A stretch of DNA of 64,000 bases from Clostridia bacterium (GTDB lineage: Bacteria; Bacillota; Clostridia; TANB77; CAG-508): the NCBI GenBank assembly GCA_017470645.1, contig JAFUYJ010000031.1, positions 1 through 64,000 on the forward strand. The letters run 5' to 3'. The position numbers were made by a program, and so were the translations under genes. The notes under the pieces are model-generated. The model ran no database searches and was not told the DNA's origin. It saw only the letters and a program-made list of their open reading frames with translations. The stretch's first letter is position 1; the number at the start of each line of letters is the position of its first letter. This document shows, piece after piece, positions 16,529 through 25,083 of the stretch.

Positions 16529-17923
16529 ATGAAAAGGATTTCAGTAATCTTGTGCAATAACATGCATATGGATATTGAAAATGCTAACAAATTACTTGCT
16601 AAAATTAAAAGCTCAAATGAACATTCAACTGAATACCGGGTAATTGAAACAGATTACACAAAGGCTGATGTAATAATCATAATAACATGTGCCTTTGGAA
16701 ACGGAAAGTTAAAATCATTAAGCATTATTGCTGACGTTGTTGCAAACATGAGGAGTGATGCAAAGTTGGTTTTAACTGGATGTATGGTGAAAACTAATCG
16801 TGAGTTATTATTAGATGTTAAGGAAGATGCGTTGGTAATTGATTTTGATACACTTCTTGTGTTGTATTCAGAAAACAAAGAGAAGAATATATCAAGCCCA
16901 AGTATTCCGCAAAACAAAATAATAATTTCAAGCGGTTGCCGAAAGAAATGTTCATATTGCGTATATCCAAACATTGCAAACGAATATGCAAGCAAGCCTA
17001 AAGAAGAGATATTTTCTGAAGTTGAAAAAATGCAGGAAAATGAAACAACAATCTATATAACAGGAGCACAGGAAACATCAGATTATGGAATAGACTTATA
17101 CCATAAGGGAGGGTACAATATAGCTAATTTAGTTTATGACATTTGTACTAAGTATCCTGACTGTAACTTTGTAATAGGTTGGTTTCATCCTGCAGGTTTA
17201 ACAGATGAATTTATATCTGTTCTTGAAAAATGTAAAAACATAATCGAAATTATGGTACATATTCAGCATGTTTCAGACCATATTTTAAAGGCAATGAACA
17301 GACCTAAGTTTTCATTCACAGATGAGCGTATTACGAAAATCAAAAAGGTACGACCCGATATAGCAATATCAACAGAAGTTATTGTAGGATTCCCTGGAGA
17401 GACAGAAGCGGATTTTTTAAATCTTGTGAAATATCTTGACACAGAAGGATTCGATGATATTGGAGTTGCAAGCTATGAGCAGGTTGCAAATACGCCAGCA
17501 GCAGAATTACCGCAAATTCCCAAAATCACAAGAATCGAAAGAATGAATTTTATGCTTAATAGGTATAAAGGCTCAAGTTCATATCCCACACCGAATTTTG
17601 AGGAATCAGATTTACATGAGCATTATATGCAGTTAAAGATGATGATGATGAATTCGAAAGGAATGATACTTAACCCTGAAGCAAGGCAGAAATATCAGGC
17701 TATTGCAGGAACAGATACTGAACTTAAGTGTAATCTTGAGAACACTATTTCAAGCATTTATCAGGCAATCTTAAACGCAAGAGATGAACTGGAAATAAAA
17801 AGAGTAACATCTGAGGTGCAGGAGCTTTATACTGAAGAGTTTAGAAATAAACTGTTTTGTATATTTAGTGATGCAATAAAAAAGCTAGGGATTGTTAAGC
17901 GTTTTAGAAGGATTTTGCTTTGA
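16529..17923 (+). CDS. Radical-SAM methylthiotransferase-like protein without TRAM domain
   Basis: The 464-residue protein has the two-domain plan of MiaB/RimO/MtaB enzymes. The N-terminal domain keeps three Cys (C9, C54, C85) in the positions that hold the auxiliary cluster, in V-I-L-C-N, I-I-T-C-A and L-T-G-C-M. The radical-SAM motif is C137-R-K-K-C141-S-Y-C144. It continues with T-G-A-Q-E, a W-F-H-P strand and V-I-V-G-F-P-G-E-T-E. The C-terminal 130 residues are not a TRAM RNA-binding domain but a helical, unrecognised segment. RimO modifies a ribosomal protein and MiaB tRNA; here the LRR genes on both sides suggest a protein substrate, which is only inference. Confidence 0.82.
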   Translation: MKRISVILCNNMHMDIENANKLLAKIKSSNEHSTEYRVIETDYTKADVIIIITCAFGNGKLKSLSIIADVVANMRSDAKLVLTGCMVKTNRELLLDVKEDALVIDFDTLLVLYSENKEKNISSPSIPQNKIIISSGCRKKCSYCVYPNIANEYASKPKEEIFSEVEKMQENETTIYITGAQETSDYGIDLYHKGGYNIANLVYDICTKYPDCNFVIGWFHPAGLTDEFISVLEKCKNIIEIMVHIQHVSDHILKAMNRPKFSFTDERITKIKKVRPDIAISTEVIVGFPGETEADFLNLVKYLDTEGFDDIGVASYEQVANTPAAELPQIPKITRIERMNFMLNRYKGSSSYPTPNFEESDLHEHYMQLKMMMMNSKGMILNPEARQKYQAIAGTDTELKCNLENTISSIYQAILNARDELEIKRVTSEVQELYTEEFRNKLFCIFSDAIKKLGIVKRFRRILL

Positions 17924-17949
17924 GATAGGTGCGAAGGAGGGAAAATGTA

Positions 17950-18876
17950 ATGGAATTTGACTATGGTGATTATTATTATGATTTTGAAGAAAAGGTTTTA
18001 CGGATAAGAGATGGAGTAAAAATTATTAGTCAGGACATGTTCTCACGTTTTCATGATCAACAAAATAGTAGGTTATACGGAGAAAGAGATTTCAAAGTAA
18101 TAATACCAAATAGCGTCGAAAAAATAGAGTTCAAGGGATTTTTTGATATGCGCGTGAGCGAATATCAGATTCCAAACTCTGTTAAAGAAATAAGCCAGGA
18201 TGCGTTTAGATGTAATGAACATTTGAAAAGTATGCAGTGGCCAAGTAGTGTAAAAATTATTCAAAGTTGTGTCTTGGATAGCTGCAGTAGCTTAGAAGAA
18301 GTTGTTTTACCAGAAGGACTTGAAGTGATTGGGTATAGTGCTTTTGGGTTTGATTGCAGTCTTACTACTATTACGATACCAACAACTGTAAAGAAGATTG
18401 ATGAAAATGCTTTTCAACATTGTGGCTTAAGAAGTATTTCAGTACCGGATAATATAGAAAAAATTGAAAGAGAAACATTTTATGAGTGTAGTAACTTAGA
18501 AATCATTGAATTGCATGAAGGTTTATTAGAAATTAGAGATGGTGCTTTCGCAAGGTGTAAAAATCTTACCACTATTACGATACCAACAACTGTTGAAAGC
18601 TTTGGTAGAGGAGTATTTCTGTATTGTGAAAAACTAAAAGAAATATATGTTCCTAAAGCGTTATATGATAAGTATGGTAAAGATTATTTCAAGATTGATA
18701 CACCTGCAGAGGTTATCCCATATAATGAACCAATGGTAAAGAATGATATAACTGATTCGAAATCCGGAAAAGAAACCACAGAAAATGCCAGAATTACTTC
18801 AAATTTCAAAAAGGAATTCAAAAGTTTCTGCGGCACAATTCGTACAAACATCATAGCAGACAAGCGTAAAAAATAA
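17950..18876 (+). CDS. Cytosolic BspA-type LRR protein, tagged C-terminus (LRR-2)
   Basis: Start at ATG 17950 (M-E-F-D-Y-G-D-Y-Y-Y) because GGAGGG (17936-17941) precedes it; a longer frame from 17929 has none. The 308-residue protein has the N-terminal Y-Y-x-D-F-E-x-K-V-L-R-I-R-D-G-V motif also found, in variant form, at 18988. About eight LRR_5 repeats follow (I-P-x-[TS]-V-x-x-I and C-x-x-L), two of them sharing the same T-T-I-T-I-P-T-T-V string, a sign of recent internal duplication. The tag is F-K-S-F-C-G-T-I-R-T-N-I-I. It starts 27 bases after the radical-SAM stop. Confidence 0.82.
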   Translation: MEFDYGDYYYDFEEKVLRIRDGVKIISQDMFSRFHDQQNSRLYGERDFKVIIPNSVEKIEFKGFFDMRVSEYQIPNSVKEISQDAFRCNEHLKSMQWPSSVKIIQSCVLDSCSSLEEVVLPEGLEVIGYSAFGFDCSLTTITIPTTVKKIDENAFQHCGLRSISVPDNIEKIERETFYECSNLEIIELHEGLLEIRDGAFARCKNLTTITIPTTVESFGRGVFLYCEKLKEIYVPKALYDKYGKDYFKIDTPAEVIPYNEPMVKNDITDSKSGKETTENARITSNFKKEFKSFCGTIRTNIIADKRKK

Positions 18877-18879
18877 CAA

Positions 18880-18953
18880 AATACCGTAAAAATCCACATC
18901 ACTTAGATGGTTTAATAAATTAAATATCTTTGTGATGTCGGATTTGAGGTATT
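18880..18953 (+). repeat. Long imperfect hairpin between LRR genes
   Basis: AATACC (18880-18885) pairs with GGTATT (18948-18953), with AAATCC/GGATTT and CATCAC/GTGATG further in. It lies just after the LRR-2 stop and 35 bases before LRR-3. No T-run follows, so it is not a standard terminator; it may protect or process the transcript. Confidence 0.5.
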
Positions 18954-18987
18954 GATAGCATCTTAGAGTAAAGGAGGAAATCCTACA

Positions 18988-19728
18988 ATGAGGTACGAAA
19001 ATGAGTATTGGGTTTATGATGATGAAACTAATCTTTTACGGGTAAAAGATGGAATTGAGGAATTCTATGAGCAATTTCAGCGTAGAGATTTATACAACGA
19101 TAGAGATGAAGAAATGGAGTTTTCTGATGAAATCAACTATAGTTTAATACTTCCTGATAGTATAAAAATTTTGCATAGGGGAGCATTTTCTGGTATGCAT
19201 TTTTCATCAATTGAACTTCCTGATAGTATTCAGTTAATAGAACATTCGGTTTTTAGTAATTGTGATTGGTTAACAAGAATAGTGTGGCCGAGTACAGTAA
19301 AATGTATTAAGAAAGAAACATTCTTTAGTTGCGATGCCTTGGAGGAAGTCAGCTTACCAGAAGGTTTATTGACAATTGGTGAAGAGGCGTTCAAATTTTG
19401 TCAGTCTCTTGAAAAGATTGTTATTCCGTCAACTGTAGTAGAATTCGGCAGACATGTTTTTTCTTATTGCACATCCTTAAAATCAATTCACGTTCCGAGA
19501 TTGTTATATGATAAATACGATCAAAATGATTATTACTTTGTTTATGGAACGCTTGCAACAGTTACACCTTATGATGAACCAGTAAAGAAATCAACTGTTA
19601 CTAATACAAAATCCGAAAAAGTAACTGCAAGTACAATCGAAGCTGTATCAGCTACTACAAAAAAATTCAAAAGTTTTAGTGGTGTGATTCGTAAGAATCT
19701 TATTGCTGAAAAAAAGAATAAATCATAG
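18988..19728 (+). CDS. Cytosolic BspA-type LRR protein, tagged C-terminus (LRR-3)
   Basis: The 246-residue protein is preceded by AAAGGAGG. Its N-terminus (Y-W-V-Y-D-D-E-T-N-L-L-R-V-K-D-G-I) is the same module as in LRR-2. About five LRR_5 repeats (residues 50-160) include L-P-E-G-L-x-x-I-G-E-E-A-F. A Thr/Ser/Lys linker leads to the tag F-K-S-F-S-G-V-I-R-K-N-L-I, then Lys-rich residues. No export signal. Confidence 0.82.
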   Translation: MRYENEYWVYDDETNLLRVKDGIEEFYEQFQRRDLYNDRDEEMEFSDEINYSLILPDSIKILHRGAFSGMHFSSIELPDSIQLIEHSVFSNCDWLTRIVWPSTVKCIKKETFFSCDALEEVSLPEGLLTIGEEAFKFCQSLEKIVIPSTVVEFGRHVFSYCTSLKSIHVPRLLYDKYDQNDYYFVYGTLATVTPYDEPVKKSTVTNTKSEKVTASTIEAVSATTKKFKSFSGVIRKNLIAEKKNKS

Positions 19729-19742
19729 GAGGTTGATTTGTT

Positions 19743-20498
19743 ATGGGACATATTACTCAGCAAACTCACAATGTTGCACGGTTTTCTGATTTTGACCGTG
19801 TAACAAGTGAAGATGTAGAAGCAGCTGAATCTTTGATGCCTGAATTATATGGTGTGCTGTTTCATAATTGCTATCAAATTTTATCTTCTGCTTTTTATGC
19901 GAATAATAGAGTAGAAATACTATATATGAATAAAAGCGGGATAATAGATATAGGAAGTTTTGCTTTTAATAAGTGCAAGAATTTAAAAACTGCCTATTTA
20001 CCAAACGATTTAAGGTATATTTACAATTTAACATTCGAAGGTTGCGAAAACCTGAAAGAAATAGTGTTACCAGAAGGTTTACTCTCTATTGGTGATGAAG
20101 TTTTTAGAGGATGTTCTTCACTAGAAGAGATTATAATTCCTGAATCAGTTTGTACTATGGGCGCTGATGTTTTTCGGGACTGCAACAATCTGCACAGTAT
20201 AAAGCTTTCCAAGAAGCTTGTAGAAACTTATGGTGAGGCTTATATAAAGAGTAATAATGATAATATAAAGCTGATAATTTATGATGAAGATTCAGATGAA
20301 GAAAGCAATAAAGATAGTACGAACAGTGCTGAAAGTGCCATCGATGAAGTATCAAGCTTAATTTTGAATGAAGGCAGTTCTGAGGAGCAATCAAGCTCAA
20401 TTATTGAATCTAAAAGTCAATTCAAAAGCTTTAATGGTGTGATACGCAAGAACCTTATTGCTGAAAAGAAAAAAGCTAATGGTATGGGAGGGGAATAA
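19743..20498 (+). CDS. Cytosolic BspA-type LRR protein, tagged C-terminus (LRR-4)
   Basis: The 251-residue protein begins 14 bases after LRR-3 behind GGAGG. It has a different N-terminus (M-G-H-I-T-Q-Q-T-H) from the other paralogues, then about four LRR_5 repeats (I-G-S-F-A-F-N-K-C, L-P-E-G-L-L-S-I-G-D-E-V-F). A strongly acidic, Ser-rich linker (about 175-225) precedes the tag F-K-S-F-N-G-V-I-R-K-N-L-I. The last codons contain the ribosome site of the next gene, so translation is likely coupled. Confidence 0.82.
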   Translation: MGHITQQTHNVARFSDFDRVTSEDVEAAESLMPELYGVLFHNCYQILSSAFYANNRVEILYMNKSGIIDIGSFAFNKCKNLKTAYLPNDLRYIYNLTFEGCENLKEIVLPEGLLSIGDEVFRGCSSLEEIIIPESVCTMGADVFRDCNNLHSIKLSKKLVETYGEAYIKSNNDNIKLIIYDEDSDEESNKDSTNSAESAIDEVSSLILNEGSSEEQSSSIIESKSQFKSFNGVIRKNLIAEKKKANGMGGE

Positions 20499-20499
20499 T

Positions 20500-21213
20500 A
20501 TGAAATTGCGTAATAGTTTTGTTAAGATTGATACTAATGAATCTCAAACTACCATTACTATCAATGATGGGGTTAAGACTATAAATATGATTGTAAGACA
20601 AAGCTTTAAAGACTCTTGGCTACACACTTCTGTGAGGTTTATAATTCCTAAAAGTGTAATAGCAATCAAATCTAATGCATTTTTAGATTTCTCTAATACG
20701 ATAGAAGAACTTATTATTCCAAATAATGTTAAATCAATAGAAAGAAAAGCTTTTGACACATGTACTGGGTTGAAGAAAATTGTTATACCGAAAAGTATTT
20801 CAAAAATCTGTGAAGAAACGTTTAATGGTTGCACTTCTTTAAAGGAAGTTGTTTTATCAGAAGGTTTAGAAGAAATTGAAAGACTAGCTTTTAAAGATTG
20901 TGCTTCTCTTGAAAAAGTTTACATACCTGATAGTGTTGAAAGGTTAAATGCTGCAATATTTTTAGGCTGTACAGGCTTGAAAGAAATAAGCATTCCTAAC
21001 CATATTGCTGAAAAATTTGATGTTGATTTTATAAGATATGATACAAATGCGGAGGTTGTTGTAAGGAATCAGGACAATAGTTACAATTCTAATTTGGCTA
21101 ACTTTGGTGTTAGTTCAGCTGCTGATGCTAATTCTTATAATAAATCTAACAATTCATCACTTAAAAGCTATTGCGGAGTTGTTCGCGATAATCTGATTAG
21201 AAAGAAAAAGTAA
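20500..21213 (+). CDS. Cytosolic BspA-type LRR protein, tagged C-terminus (LRR-5)
   Basis: Start at ATG 20500, one base after the LRR-4 stop, with GGGAGGGG just upstream; an in-frame start at 20458 would overlap LRR-4 and has no ribosome site. The 237-residue protein has about five LRR_5 repeats (I-P-N-N-V-K-S-I, C-T-S-L-K-E-V-V-L). After an Asn/Ser-rich linker the tag reads L-K-S-Y-C-G-V-V-R-D-N-L-I-R-K-K-K, the most diverged of the five. Last gene of the cluster; a strong terminator follows. Confidence 0.82.
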   Translation: MKLRNSFVKIDTNESQTTITINDGVKTINMIVRQSFKDSWLHTSVRFIIPKSVIAIKSNAFLDFSNTIEELIIPNNVKSIERKAFDTCTGLKKIVIPKSISKICEETFNGCTSLKEVVLSEGLEEIERLAFKDCASLEKVYIPDSVERLNAAIFLGCTGLKEISIPNHIAEKFDVDFIRYDTNAEVVVRNQDNSYNSNLANFGVSSAADANSYNKSNNSSLKSYCGVVRDNLIRKKK

Positions 21214-21252
21214 AAAAATCCCTAGTGAAATAATTTTCACTAGGGATTTTTT
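21214..21252. terminator. Bidirectional terminator between LRR cluster and ppaC
   Basis: ATCCCTAGTGAAA pairs with TTCACTAGGGAT, flanked by A-run and T-run on both sides. Confidence 0.92.
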
Positions 21253-21258
21253 TTTATT

Positions 21259-22191
21259 TTAAGCTAAATTGTCTAAAATTCCAGGTAACATTTGTTTCTT
21301 TCTAGAAACAACGTTTTCTAATAAAGCTGTGTTATTATCAAGAGTAACACCATAAGCTTTTTCAACAACAGATGAATCATTTCCTAAAGAAATAATTTTT
21401 GAATTTGAATTAATAATATCTGTTGCAGCAAACATATATAAGTCTAAGTTGTCTTTCTTAATCTCGTCATTGATAGCAGCTTCAAAGTAAACTTTATCTT
21501 TGAAAATACTGTCTAAGTCAGCAGTATTTACTTGAGCTATTTTAAATCTTTTACCATCTTTTTCAAATAATTTACTATCTATGTTAATAATTTCAGCAGG
21601 TGTAAATTCACTTAAGTCTGTACCAGCTTTTAATAATTCTGTACCATAAACTTCAACATCAACACCAGCAATGTTAGCTAATTTTTCTGCTATAGCTTTA
21701 TCTTCAGCTGTACATGTTGGTGATTTGAATAATAATGTATCAGAAACGATAGCACTTAGCATCATTGTAGCGATTTCTTTAGAAATTTCTACTTCATTTT
21801 CTTTATACATTTTATATAAAACTGTTGATGTACATCCAACTGGCTCTGCTCTGTAGTATAATGGAGCTGATGTAGTAAAGTTGATTGCATGGTGGTCAAC
21901 TATTTTTTGAACGTTTGCATTAGATAAGTTGTTAACACTTTGTGTTGACTCATTGTGGTCAACTAATATAATGTTTTGACCATCAGCGATATCTTCTATT
22001 AATTCTGGTCTTTCAATTCCTAAATAATTGAAAACGTATTCTGTTTCTTTGTTAATATTTCCTAAACGAACAGCTTTAGCGTTGTTTCCTAATTTGTTTT
22101 CTAAATTTGCCATTACCATTGCTGACATAATAGCGTCTGTGTCTGGATTTTTGTGTCCAAAAACTAAAGTTTCATTAAATAAATTTCCCAT
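21259..22191 (-). CDS. ppaC: Manganese-dependent inorganic pyrophosphatase
   Basis: The 310-residue DHH-family enzyme hydrolyses pyrophosphate to two phosphates in the cytosol. Metal ligands are visible in F-G-H-K-N-P-D-T-D-A (residues about 11-20), V-D-H-N-E and the signature I-V-D-H-H-A. The C-terminal DHHA2 domain ends S-R-K-K-Q-M-L-P-G-I. Length matches the family, which has no CBS insert here. A GGAGAG site precedes ATG 22191. Confidence 0.95.
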   Translation of the reverse strand: MGNLFNETLVFGHKNPDTDAIMSAMVMANLENKLGNNAKAVRLGNINKETEYVFNYLGIERPELIEDIADGQNIILVDHNESTQSVNNLSNANVQKIVDHHAINFTTSAPLYYRAEPVGCTSTVLYKMYKENEVEISKEIATMMLSAIVSDTLLFKSPTCTAEDKAIAEKLANIAGVDVEVYGTELLKAGTDLSEFTPAEIINIDSKLFEKDGKRFKIAQVNTADLDSIFKDKVYFEAAINDEIKKDNLDLYMFAATDIINSNSKIISLGNDSSVVEKAYGVTLDNNTALLENVVSRKKQMLPGILDNLA

Positions 22192-22493
22192 TTTATTTTC
22201 TCTCCTTTTTTCTTATATAAATGAGTAGGTTTAAAGTAGCTAGCATCATTTATTTGTTAATATTTATTGTTTCTTTTTTTATATATCACTTTTTTATTAT
22301 AGCATATTTTGGGAAAATAGTCAATAATTTACATAATTCAAGACGGCGACGTATAATTCAAGATGGCAATGCAGTTATATACATTATTTATTCAAAGGGA
22401 AACTCTATAGTTCTTGACAATACTTATTTGACTATTATAGAGTTTGGTAGTAATATTATTACAAAAGTAATAGCAAGAAAAATGGAGGAAAAT

Positions 22494-23294
22494 GTGGATA
22501 AAGTAAAAATTTTAGAAAAATATCGAAACGAAGATGATCGATTATTAATATCAAAATTATTTGATAAAATAACATTAGCAGAAAAACAGAATAAAATTCA
22601 AGTAACCGATTTTTTATCACCAGTCGAACTACGTATTATAAAAGATGTATTAAATATGATAGATTACAAGAATTACAAGATATACGGTGCTGTCGATGAG
22701 GCTGATAGAAATGCAGTAATTATATATCCTGATAAACTTGAAAAACTATTTTTGGATAATAAATTTGATTACAATAGTGTATTTAGCTGTATTAGAATTT
22801 CAAATTGTACAGAAAACTACGAGCATAAAATGTATTTGGGTGCATGCATAAAGCTAGGAGTGAAAAGGGAGAAAATAGGAGACATAGTAGTTTTTGAGAA
22901 TGGTGCAGATATTATAATAAGTAAAGATATTGAGAAATTTTTGGCTACTAATTTAAGCGAATTAAATAGATTTAAAAATAGTCAAATTGAGAGTATCAAA
23001 TTAAATCAAATTACAAAAAAAGAACAGAGATTTAAAGAAATGAAGGTTATAGTTTCTTCACTTAGATTAGATAACGTGGTCGCTGAAATTGTGAATACTT
23101 CAAGAAGTAAAGCATTAGAGTTATTGAAGCAGGAAAGAGTGTTCATCAACTATAAAAATGAGTATAAGCCAACCAAGCTAGTTAATGAAAAGGATTTAAT
23201 AACCGTAAGGGGTAAAGGAAAGTTTATTATAGATGAAATTGAGGGAAGCACTAGAAGCGGTAAGGTAATTATTTTGGTGAAAAAGTACTGTTAG
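22494..23294 (+). CDS. YlmH-like S4-domain RNA-binding protein
   Basis: Placed at GTG 22494 (about 266 residues) because TGGAGG ends five bases upstream; an in-frame ATG at 22482 is possible. The frame stays open back to 22221, but that part reads as a chance hydrophobic stretch over the leader. The protein follows YlmH: an N-terminal domain (L-S-P-V-E-L-R-I-I), a middle domain with I-R-I-S-N and G-D-I-V-V, and a C-terminal S4 RNA-binding domain (about 178-240: S-L-R-L-D-N-V-V, S-R-S-K-A-L-E-L-L-K-Q-E-R-V-F-I-N). YlmH usually lies in the division cluster and acts in ribosome quality control; here it stands alone. Confidence 0.8.
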   Translation: MDKVKILEKYRNEDDRLLISKLFDKITLAEKQNKIQVTDFLSPVELRIIKDVLNMIDYKNYKIYGAVDEADRNAVIIYPDKLEKLFLDNKFDYNSVFSCIRISNCTENYEHKMYLGACIKLGVKREKIGDIVVFENGADIIISKDIEKFLATNLSELNRFKNSQIESIKLNQITKKEQRFKEMKVIVSSLRLDNVVAEIVNTSRSKALELLKQERVFINYKNEYKPTKLVNEKDLITVRGKGKFIIDEIEGSTRSGKVIILVKKYC

Positions 23295-23307
23295 ATTTTC
23301 AAATTGG

Positions 23308-23378
23308 TGATGTTTTGAGGGACAGTGGCAAAAAATCAAGTATTGATGTTTTTTACCACTGTCCCTCAAAACATCACT
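23308..23378. repeat. 71-base near-perfect palindrome, member of a dispersed repeat family
   Basis: Two 22-base arms (23308-23329 and 23357-23378) are perfect inverted copies, with A6/T6 tracts continuing the stem. The arm contains ATGTTTTGAGGGACAGTGG, and a related single copy lies at 57567-57597. No T-run follows on either strand, so it is not simply a terminator. Confidence 0.85.
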
Positions 23379-23387
23379 AAAAAAAGT

Positions 23388-23415
23388 TGCCTTTTCAAAA
23401 AAATAGGAGTATAAT
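23388..23415 (+). promoter_or_regulatory. Promoter of cysS
   Basis: TTGCCT (23388-23393), 16-base spacer, TATAAT (23410-23415). No T-box leader fits in the short space before the gene. Confidence 0.65.
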
Positions 23416-23473
23416 ACTGCATAAGTATAAATTACTTAAATAACAATATATTAAAGAAAAAGGAGGAGTCTTA

Positions 23474-24925
23474 ATGAAAATTTACAATTCATTAACAAGA
23501 AAAAAAGAAGAATTCATACCAATAGAAAAGGATAACGTGAAGATGTATGCATGTGGTATCACTGTATATGATGATTCACACATTGGCCATGCAAGAGCGT
23601 CAATCACGTATGATATGATATGTTGTTATTTAAGATTTTTAGGTTACAAAGTTAAATATGTTAGAAATTATACTGATGTGGATGATAAAATAATTGCAAG
23701 GGCAAATAGCTTAAACATGAATGCTTTAGATTATTCAGAAGATAGAATAAAAGCAGCAGAAGAGGTTTTTGCAGAGCTTGGAGCAGATTTTCCAGATATA
23801 AAGTGTAAGGCATCAGAAAACATTGATAATATAATAGATTTTGTAAGCAAGTTGATTGAAAAAGGATATGCGTACCCTACAGAAAAAGGTGATGTATATT
23901 ATAGTGTTAAGAAATTTAAAGACTATGGTAAATTATCAAATATAAATACAGATGATTTATTAAACGGTGTTAGAAAAGATGTAGAAGAAGGAAAGAAAGA
24001 TCCATTAGATTTTGCAGTATGGAAAGCTGCAAAACCAGGAGAAATTTCATGGAAATCTCCATGGGGAGAAGGAAGACCAGGATGGCACATAGAGTGCTCA
24101 TGCATGGTATTACATAATTTAGGTGAAACAATAGATATTCATGGTGGAGGAAAAGATTTAATATTCCCACATCATGAAAATGAAATTGCACAAAGTGAAG
24201 CTCTAACAGGAAAACCACTTGCAAATTATTGGATTCATAATGGGTTAATTAAAATAAATGGACAAAAGATGAGTAAATCTTTAGGAAACTCTTTAACAAT
24301 AAAACAAGCTTTAGAATTATATAATCCTGAAGTAGTAAGATATGCAATAGTTTCTAAAAGTTATGCAGCAGATATAGATTTGGGTGAAAGTGAGTTTGTA
24401 TTGGCTGAAAGGCATTTGTATTATTTTTATAATACAATAAATGCTATTAACAAATTTTTATCACAAAATACAGAGATGAAAGAAGTAAGCAATGACGTAG
24501 CTGATGGAATAGAGAAGAAGTTTAGAGAAGCTATGGATGATGATTTCAATACTCCAGTAGCAGTTGCAAATTTATTTGCTGACTTTAAGTATGTAAACAA
24601 TTTGTTAAAAGATAACAAGATTCCAGCCGACGAAAAAGCGTATATCTTAAATAAAATAAAAACTGAAATTATAAGATTATACAATATAGTAGGACTATTT
24701 AAAGAAGATGTGCAAGGGCTAATTGATGATTTGAGAAATAAGTATATCAAAAAATTAAATTTGGATGTAGAAGAAATTGAACAATCAATTGAAACAAGAA
24801 CAAATGCTAAGTTAGAAAAGCACTACGATGAGGCAGACAGAATCAGAAAAGAACTAGATGAAAAAGGTATAGTTTTAAATGATTCTAAGGAAGGAACAAC
24901 TTGGGATATTAAAGAACTAATGTAA
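23474..24925 (+). CDS. cysS: Cysteinyl-tRNA synthetase
   Basis: The 483-residue class I enzyme charges tRNA-Cys. The signature H-I-G-H-A lies at about residue 38, K-M-S-K-S at about 266. Zinc-binding residues are the Cys of Y-A-C-G, the Cys of W-H-I-E-C-S-C and the H-H-E-N-E stretch. The C-terminal anticodon-binding domain ends with the short D-x-x-x-G-T-x-W-x-I motif common in CysRS. Full length, with AGGAGG before the ATG. It stands alone, between a promoter and a terminator. Confidence 0.96.
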   Translation: MKIYNSLTRKKEEFIPIEKDNVKMYACGITVYDDSHIGHARASITYDMICCYLRFLGYKVKYVRNYTDVDDKIIARANSLNMNALDYSEDRIKAAEEVFAELGADFPDIKCKASENIDNIIDFVSKLIEKGYAYPTEKGDVYYSVKKFKDYGKLSNINTDDLLNGVRKDVEEGKKDPLDFAVWKAAKPGEISWKSPWGEGRPGWHIECSCMVLHNLGETIDIHGGGKDLIFPHHENEIAQSEALTGKPLANYWIHNGLIKINGQKMSKSLGNSLTIKQALELYNPEVVRYAIVSKSYAADIDLGESEFVLAERHLYYFYNTINAINKFLSQNTEMKEVSNDVADGIEKKFREAMDDDFNTPVAVANLFADFKYVNNLLKDNKIPADEKAYILNKIKTEIIRLYNIVGLFKEDVQGLIDDLRNKYIKKLNLDVEEIEQSIETRTNAKLEKHYDEADRIRKELDEKGIVLNDSKEGTTWDIKELM

Positions 24926-24944
24926 GTAAAAAATAATAATTATA

Positions 24945-24977
24945 AAAGCGGAAATTTATAAGTTTCTGCTTTTTTTA
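24945..24977 (+). terminator. Terminator of cysS
   Basis: AAAAGCGGAAA pairs with TTTCTGCTTTT (one G-T pair), followed by T. Confidence 0.75.
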
Positions 24978-25083
24978 TGGAAAGAAAAGTTGAAAAATAA
25001 ATAAAAATATGCTATATATATGGCAATAAGCAATACACCAATTTCAACAATTGATAATTCAATATGAAAGGAGTTAAATTATA

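Noticed and set aside
22221-22481. N-terminal extension of the YlmH-like gene with a hydrophobic segment
   Set aside because: The stretch overlaps the promoter side of ppaC, has no ribosome site at its first ATG, and YlmH proteins lack such an extension. A TTGACA-like promoter inside it (about 22414) also argues against translation.
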